Below, piece by piece: positions 57,966 through 64,000 of a DNA stretch of 64,000 nucleotides. Below the pieces are notes generated by a model, which did not search any database, had not been told where the DNA came from, and was given only the letters and a program-made list of their open reading frames with translations. The position numbers and the translations under genes were made by a program. Source of the stretch: Atrina japonica (lineage: Eukaryota > Mollusca > Bivalvia > Pterioida > Pinnidae); contig BROG01000108.1 in the NCBI GenBank assembly GCA_030159075.1, positions 366,001 through 430,000 on the forward strand. The letters are read 5' to 3'. How positions within the stretch are numbered: position 1 is the stretch's first letter; each line of letters begins with the position of its first letter.

Positions 57966-58440
57966 GTTTAGTATAACTAAACTGTGCGCACAATATAATC
58001 AATGTTAAACTGTGCGCATAATATAACTAAAATGTGCGCACAATATAGTATTTGTTAAACTGTGCTCACAATATAATGAATGTTAAACTGTGCGCACAAT
58101 ATAACGAAACTGTACGCACAATATATTTGTTAAACTGTGCGCACAATATAGTTAAACTGTGTGCACAATATAACTAAACTGGGCACACAATATATTTTAA
58201 CTGTGCATACAATATAACTAAACTGTGCGCACAATACAATGAATGTTAAACTGTGTGCAAAATATAGCTAAACTGTGCACATAATATATCTAAACTGTGC
58301 GCACAATATAATTAAACTGTTCACACAATATAAATAAACTGTGCACAATATACTGAATGTTAAACTATGCGCACAATATAGCTAAACTGTGCACACAAGA
58401 GTATTTTTAAACTGTGCGCACAATATTACTAAACTATACT
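57966..58440 (-). repeat. Right arm array, over 20 units with TGTGCGCACA core
   Basis: Reverse complement of the left arm (AAACTGTGCGCACAATATA), with occasional GAATGTT insertions between units that the left arm lacks. Confidence 0.97.
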
Positions 58441-58486
58441 GTATTATATGTCACTAAAGTGGCGCCATACTAAAGGGGCGCCGTAA

Positions 58487-59071
58487 GATGTGACACTTTC
58501 CCTTTGCGTTTTGTTGTTTTATTTGTTTTTGTTTTTTGGGTTTTTTTTGGTTTTTTTGTTTGTGTTTTGTTGCAACTTGTTCCTAATTATTCTTAAACAA
58601 TTTAGCCTATATATTTATTCAGTTTTGTTAACTTAAGCCAATATATTTCTTAGTTTATGTTAAATTTATTCTTCTTTATACATTCAGTTTCAATTTTCAT
58701 TCCAATCTTGTACCTGTCATTTACGAGATTTACGGCCGAGTTGTTGTTTCAATATGGCGTCTGTTACTGCGATTCTAGGGGATCGTAAATATAAACAATC
58801 TCTATAATTCGATTGTATTGCACATAACTCGCGTAAAAATTGTCTGTACTCTAAAGATTACGACTTTGCTATTTTTACACATAATCACCAATAGTGAAAA
58901 TAAAGCTAGAGTTTTGTAGGGTTTTCATAAATATAGTTCTTTATTTAGGATCGCTGGATTTTGCAATACATGAGATTTATTATTTGGTTTTGTTTGATAC
59001 CAATATTTCTATCTGAATTATATTCATTTATATGAAATTAGAGCTCAACTAAAAAAAAAGCTTATAAGCTC
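58487..59071. other. AT-rich non-coding DNA
   Basis: A T/G-rich tract at about 58,500-58,575. An ATGGCGTCTGTTACTGCG start at 58,754 could be a tiny first exon (donor-like GTAAAT at 58,785), but there is no support beyond that. Confidence 0.4.
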
Positions 59072-59218
59072 TTTCACGATAGCTGCGGTCCCGTAACTTT
59101 GAGTGGCAAAATTATACGATTCCCGGAAAATGACGTCAAGAAACAATCAGTTACTATAACGACGTCCATGTTTTCCGGGTATCTATATCATTTTGCCACT
59201 GTAAGTCATAGGGTGCAT
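59072..59218. mobile_element. Short palindromic MITE (AGACCC family, copy 3, worn ends)
   Basis: CTCTTTCACGATAGCTGCGG, GACTTTG-type arm GTGGCAAAATTAT and its inverse ATATCATTTTGCCAC, and the core TTACTATAACGACGTC match the 13.9 and 14.2 kb copies in inverted orientation. Confidence 0.75.
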
Positions 59219-59321
59219 GGGTGTACTGCGTATATAAGGAAATCTCCACCAAAGTTGCAGCTGTATGGTTGTACAATCGGAGGGTTTACCCAGGATTGGC
59301 CTTTCAGATATTCTTTCCACG

Positions 59322-59338
59322 GGGGGGGGGGGGGGGGG
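59322..59338. repeat. Poly(G) run
   Basis: A 17-base G run, a likely G-quadruplex former and a place for length errors. Confidence 0.9.
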
Positions 59339-59559
59339 TGAGATTTCTCTTCTCACTTTAGTCACCCATGTTTATGTATCTCCAATGCTTCAAATACATG
59401 TTTACGTACATAAAATTATCTGACGCACATTTCAATGCACTGCATTCTCATTAGGCCATTCCAAATTTTTGTTTATAGTCCGCGAACGGATTGGTTTTGA
59501 GATCACATAAAATAACAAACATCTAGAGGATAAATATAGAACATAGGTCTAAATGAAGA

Positions 59560-60165
59560 AGAATATTGTTTTTATCAATGACAAGAGTGCCTCGAACACA
59601 TGATACACCCATCTCTGCTAAATCCAATTCCTATTTTGCTGGAAAGGGAACACACATACGATGTATACAGCGATCTTTATCACCAGGTGATAAGTGCAGA
59701 AAACAGTCAAGAGGGGACATAACTCCTATTCTGCAGCATCTTCATTTTAATATGCACATCTTCATATGATACCAGTCACACATGCCAAATTGCGAAATTT
59801 GGGTGAAAATTGTGAGATAAGTTGCGCCCACAAAAATTGAACACAAGAACCAGAAAAAAACTAGGTCATGTAGAGCAGTTGTGCGGAAATTTGAAATATG
59901 ATAACAAAATCTGTAATATGTGTTAAAACATTATTGCTTGTTGTGATACCATACCAATTTTTTTTGCATTTAATACATAATGCTCATATTTGGCAATAAA
60001 AGGGGCATAACTCTGTCAAATATGATTGAAATTTCAGGATTTACGAACTCATTCGAATGGTTCATGCAATGATGCACCAAACCAAGTTTGACAAAAATCG
60101 GGACATAATACATGTAGTTCAAGTTATCGCATAAAACAACAGGCGGACGGACGCCATACCATTAT
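59560..60165. repeat. Possible dispersed repeat
   Basis: GATCTTTATCACCAGGTGATAAG, AGGGGACATAACTCC, AGGGGCATAACTCTGTCAAA and CAGGCGGACGGACGCCATA are phrases I know from molluscan interspersed repeats. A related end, CAGACAGACGGACGATCC, is at 62,905-62,960. Confidence 0.45.
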
Positions 60166-60189
60166 ACACCGTTTTCAACAGGTTTTTTA

Positions 60190-62535
60190 GTGACTTTTTT
60201 TCATCAATTTTATTAAAAAGATCAGAAAATACACAATAAATAGCATCAATGCCTGTTTTACAACACAAAGTTAATTTTTAAAATATAAGAGTAAGTAATA
60301 ACAATCAAATAACATTTGTATACAGTTTTATAAAATCAATTATACAATTATCTGTTTATATACAAATCCAGCCAATTTTAAGAACAGATAGATATACATT
60401 CAATTACACACAATCCATTGTACAATACTATTTTCAATTCATTTTGTGGGCATAAAACGAATAAATGTAGCAATACACAATGAATAAAAATCAAAATATT
60501 TTCAACTGTTTCGATGACAGGAGAGACTAGGGTTTCCAGAGCAACAAATTATTTTTATCCAAAAAAGAATCATCTATCGCTGTGACTAGACGAAAATGCA
60601 AACAGTAACACTGGAAATTTTATGTATTTTCTTATCCCAGCTATTAATGATACAAAACAGACTCATGTTAGTAAAAAGAAACCGAAAATAAGTTAAGGGG
60701 AAACATTGGAGGACCCAATTGATCAATAAACAAAATCACATGTAAGTTCAATCACGTATTGAAGTTGTGGTTGAACGCATTCACGGAAATAATGTTCATC
60801 TAATATTATTTTGAACCATGCCAAACCCCAGGTAGCAATAGGTAACTGTGAGTCTATCATATAACAATAATTTGAAAGCAATATCATAAAATGATAAACA
60901 CAAAGGTAAGAAAGTACAGAGGTAAAAGATGTTGTCAATATATATATACATATATTTTAGATCTAATTACAGAGTATTTACAAACATCAAAATCTGGATT
61001 TTATATGTATAAAATGTTGAAATTCAACAGCAGTCATGCATTGATACAATATAAAAACCAATTACATGCATTTATTGCAATATGACCCCATTTTAAAGGA
61101 ATGGATTTCAGCTACAATTACAATTGAGATAGTTTTCTTAGTATTACATTTAATCTATGTAATTGCACCTAAGCCCATCCATTACGGTAATTAAGATGTA
61201 CACTAACAAAACTCAAAGAAAGGAGATAAAAAATTTCCCCAAATGTTTAATAATGGGAATCTTACTATAATTTTCTCAAATACCCGTTATCACGCAAAAT
61301 GAGATTTATTGCCAACATTGTTATCCACATAGAACAAGACGGACAAAGATAAAAGATATTTAAAAAAAAAAAAGCATAACCAACTTCAAGTGACCAATCA
61401 CAAGGGGAAGGAACCTTCAGGTAATATTTGTTTAGTTAAACATGTTAAATATTTTATTTTTAATTTAAAGGGCCATTAGTTGTATTTTTTTTTCTTCCTT
61501 TTTTACAACTTTGATTGATATAAAATAACAAAAAGAGATATACATAGACATTAAAGATTCTTAAATCCCTATACAGTTTGTGAAAATGGCTCGAGACACC
61601 CTGGTCCGACACTTTTTCACTTGCATATTGATTAACTCAACGCTACTATTTGTTTATAAATACCAAACTGGCCTTGACCTTATTTTCACAAAATATATAG
61701 GAATATTTGATTTCTTATGCCTGTATGTAGCTCTTTTGTTTTTGTACATCATGTAAAAGCAGTAAAAGAAGAAAAAATTAAATTCATAATTTTTGGTAAA
61801 CAGAGTTATTGCCCCTTTATTGAGACAACAAAATAATGGGTTTTGTTTTTCATCTGTAAAATGCATTGGTTGAGACGAATTAAATATGGTTTTAATGACA
61901 TTTACATCATTATTGCCACATATTATGCATCATACATTTATACCAAATGTTGTTTTGTTTTGTTTTTTTTCTTCATGGTTTTCACATATATCAGATATAT
62001 AAGATGTAACTGTTGCATTTGTACTTGTTTCAAAGCAATTAAAATATTTTAAAACATAAACTGATCTATTTCATATCAACATTTGCATACTACTGATGGC
62101 CATGAGTCGGCACGCTCCCGAAAATTACATAGATGATACAAATAACATGTACAATCAATGATTACAAACACCCCAAGATAAAACAACAGAGGAATAGTGC
62201 AAATGAAAATTTACAACGACAGGATTTTTTCTGCCTCATTTGTATACAAAAAGTGATCCCAGAAATAACAAGATTCACATCCATTGTCTTAATTGTTGTT
62301 GATAGTTTTAAACCACATAACACAAACTTTTGTAAGTGATACACCAGTGTTTCCCCAATATCTGTTTATAGCGTGCATTATCATCAAACTTGAACATTTG
62401 CCATTCAGGAGTGACAATAGTTCTTGTCAAAAATGTATTACTACTCAGTGCATATTTTGTTCATTGTAAAAAGACCAACTCCATTATTTTCAAATTGCTT
62501 TCTTACTTCTTGCCGGCTTGTGGATAAGGAGAGGA
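60190..62535 (-). CDS. Probable last coding exon and 3' UTR of a minus-strand gene
   Basis: At 62,554-62,536 the minus strand has a strong acceptor (pyrimidine-rich TTTTCTTTCTTCTGTTACAG). It is followed by 33 nt that read SSPYPQAGKK and then TAA (62,505-62,503). Below that, 2.3 kb of AT-rich, mostly unique sequence runs to an AATAAA at 60,214-60,209 (minus), ten to thirty bases before an obvious change in sequence character. I read this as a very short terminal exon with a long 3' UTR containing one MITE (61,464-61,819). The reading phase and the gene are unknown because upstream exons lie right of 62.6 kb and probably outside the window. Confidence 0.4.
60209..60214 (-). terminator. Candidate polyadenylation signal
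   Basis: AATAAA on the minus strand, in CTTTTTAATAAAATTG, at the end of the inferred 3' UTR. AATAAA is common by chance in this AT-rich DNA. Confidence 0.35.
61464..61819. mobile_element. MITE with TTTAAAGGGCC / GCCCCTTTA ends (copy 5)
   Basis: Inverted ends ATTTAAAGGGCCATTAGTTG and GAGTTATTGCCCCTTTA. The interior shares AACAAAAAGAGATATACATA, GCACTTTTTCACTTGCA-like and CTTGACCTTATTTTCACAAA with copies at 21, 44, 45 and 50 kb. Confidence 0.8.
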
Positions 62536-62554
62536 CTGTAACAGAAGAAAGAAA

Positions 62555-63555
62555 ATATATAGTAAATAGATAAATTATTTTACTTAAAATGGATAAAAGC
62601 AAAGTCAAATCGCACTGTGATCAATTGTTGAAGTTTCAATATGTTAGCTTTATGGTTCACTACAGATATCCAACACAATGTGTTTGTGAAACACAAACGT
62701 CCCCAGTCCCAACAAATTTCTATGCTGGCAAATATTGAAATGTCCTACATTTTGACCCCATCCCACCCCCAGGGGCATGTGATGTCAGTGAAGTGTGAGC
62801 AACCCTTAGATGAACTTACAATCAAAGTTTGTTTACTGTATCACAAACCAAACTTGAAATATTGCACTTTATAAGTAAGCAGGATGGAATAACAGACAGA
62901 CAAACACCCAGACAGACGGACGATCCAAACACTAGATGCCCCCGGCGGACCTTTCAGACTGGGGGCATAAAAAATCTAAATGCATCTATCAATACCCCAA
63001 AAAGATGAATAGTAGGATTGATAGTTAATTTTGTTTTTGATTTACAAATTTATCACCAATTTCCATCACATTAAGTTGTCACATGTCATAGGATAGCTTT
63101 ATACTGGGGATTCGAGTCTACTTGTCTATCTTAAATGAGGGAGTGACTTTTCCTTTACCAAATGCTCAGTTATAAATCAGGAAGTTGAGGTTATTCTCTA
63201 TATACATATTTCCAATTTCTACAAATGAGATTGTTGTACATTAATTTTGGAATTGTAGGAAAAAGACAAAATTTTAATTAATAACTTTTGCAATTTACTC
63301 ACACACAATGGACTGCAAGACAGTTCTTTAACATAGTTTTATTACTATAAGGTAAAACTGATGGATAAAAATGGGCACAAAGAGGTCTGAGTGGAGGCAA
63401 ATTATTTGAGATGGAGCTGCAGCTTACTAAAGTTAAATGATAAAGAATCTAAGTGGAAAAGAATGCAAGGCCACTGGGCACACCAGAACCAATATTGCAA
63501 AGCATTCCTTCAAAAGATTGACACTCAGCTGCCAGTGTGCATCAGTTTTTGGCCT
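62555..63555. other. Non-coding DNA, possibly intron
   Basis: If the exon at 62,535 is real, this is intron. It contains a CAGACAGACAAACACCCAGACAGACGG-like repeat end (62,893-62,925; only partial motif quoted elsewhere) and no other exon that I can define. Confidence 0.35.
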
Positions 63556-63559
63556 GAAA

Positions 63560-63795
63560 TTCCACATGAGAGTACACAAGTACAACATCTCTTTGTACAG
63601 ATTGTTCCCCCTTAGGTGCTTGACTGAACTAAAGGAATAACGATAGTGAACATATTTACATACAAAATCCGACAAGAGAGTACACAAATACATACACTAC
63701 AACTCTCAGTACACTTCTTTCCCCTTAGGTTCTTGATTGAACTAAAAGGATCAAGATAGTAAAACATACGTTCATACATAAAATGATAAACACAT
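63560..63795. repeat. Two-unit tandem repeat (about 117 bp)
   Basis: AGAGTACACAAGTACA / AGAGTACACAAATACA, CCCTTAGGTGCTTGACTGAA / CCCTTAGGTTCTTGATTGAA and ACATACAAAATCC / TACATAAAATGAT mark the two units. Short frames here are not genes. Confidence 0.85.
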
Positions 63796-64000
63796 GCCAC
63801 CTAGATTCTGGGTTCGGGTCAAAAGAATTGGGAAATTATACAAGGTTTTAACTAAATCAGGAAAACTCATTTTCAGGCATTTGATATCAAATACTTTATT
63901 CTTTATTTTGAAAATCCAAATTGGAATTTATGCACATATTGGGGAAAATACATGCCTTTGGATTATTTTTTTTTTTTTTCTAATTTGACATTTTCAAACT

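Larger units (their letters stand above)
56123..58486. mobile_element. Foldback element with palindromic-decamer arrays as arms
   Basis: Outer ends are inverted: TACGGCGCCCCTTTAGTGAC at 56,123 and its inverse at the right (CACTAAAG...GGGGCGCCGTA, ending 58,485), where a 16-bp piece is doubled. Immediately inside, the left arm (56,166-56,432) has 12 units of TATATTGTGCGCACAGTTTA type. The right arm (about 57,966-58,440) has over 20 units of the reverse complement. The central 1.5 kb holds a dispersed repeat, a SINE and a PLE-like copy. No transposase is seen. The architecture resembles foldback (FB) transposons; no clear target-site duplication was found. Confidence 0.85.

Noticed and set aside
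56123..58486. Two unrelated satellites rather than one element
   Set aside because: The arrays are exact reverse complements and are each capped by matching GGCGCC-containing ends in inverted orientation, which independent satellites would not show.
58754..58807. Tiny first exon ATGGCGTCTGTTACTGCG with donor-like GTAAAT
   Set aside because: Good start context but only 10-11 codons before the donor-like site, no promoter motif and no downstream exon; too weak to list as a gene.

Overview
This is animal (eukaryotic) DNA, most likely from a mollusc and probably a bivalve. The evidence is AT-rich, intron-bearing sequence crowded with microsatellites, tRNA-headed SINEs, MITEs, 3'-anchored reverse-transcriptase fragments and a DIRS-like element. 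The genus cannot be read from the window. There is no operon structure, and most of the 64 kb is repeat. Few genes are real: an expanded sugar-transporter family, one divergent GPCR, the first exon of an AT-hook-like gene, and a possible last exon of a gene at the right edge.

Layout. 1-5.3 kb: a SINE, then exons 2 and 3 of a plus-strand transporter of the MFSD4B/NaGLT1 type (sodium-dependent glucose transporter 1-like). 5.5-17 kb: an NRF-1-like promoter with a short exon, then SINEs, a mariner remnant, a tandem repeat carrying a MITE with 9-bp target-site duplications, more MITEs and a 165-bp tandem array. 18.1-27.2 kb: a complete three-exon minus-strand MFSD4B-like gene (536 aa) with a 7.3-kb, repeat-packed first intron. 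31 kb: a decayed exon of the same family. 34-36.4 kb: AT-rich minisatellites and an array of palindromic decamers. 36.5-40.1 kb: a broken DIRS-like retrotransposon (gag-like with zinc knuckle, RT, RNase H, tyrosine recombinase). 40.5-41.6 kb: a TIR element that ends inside the tail of a third MFSD4B copy at 41.6-43.2 kb. That copy has frameshifts and is the dead twin of the 18-27 kb gene, within a segmental duplication of roughly 9-10 kb (about 18.1-28.6 kb versus 41.6-50.4 kb). 51.8-53.0 kb: an intact intronless GPCR on the minus strand. 53.6-54.7 kb: a tandem retroelement-like repeat carrying the second copy of the 9-bp-TSD MITE. 56.1-58.5 kb: a foldback element whose arms are tandem arrays of a palindromic decamer. 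60.2-62.5 kb: probable 3' UTR and last coding exon of a minus-strand gene that continues beyond the repeats to the right.

The transporter copies tell one story: a multipass membrane transporter duplicated locally, one copy kept (18-27 kb), a more diverged relative kept in opposite orientation (2-5 kb), and two copies decaying. The duplicated segments also date transposons. Several insertions present in one paralogue are missing from the other, and these empty sites support calling them mobile elements. Two palindrome-array structures (36.2 and 56.1-58.5 kb) are the least conventional features and my best candidates for something undescribed.
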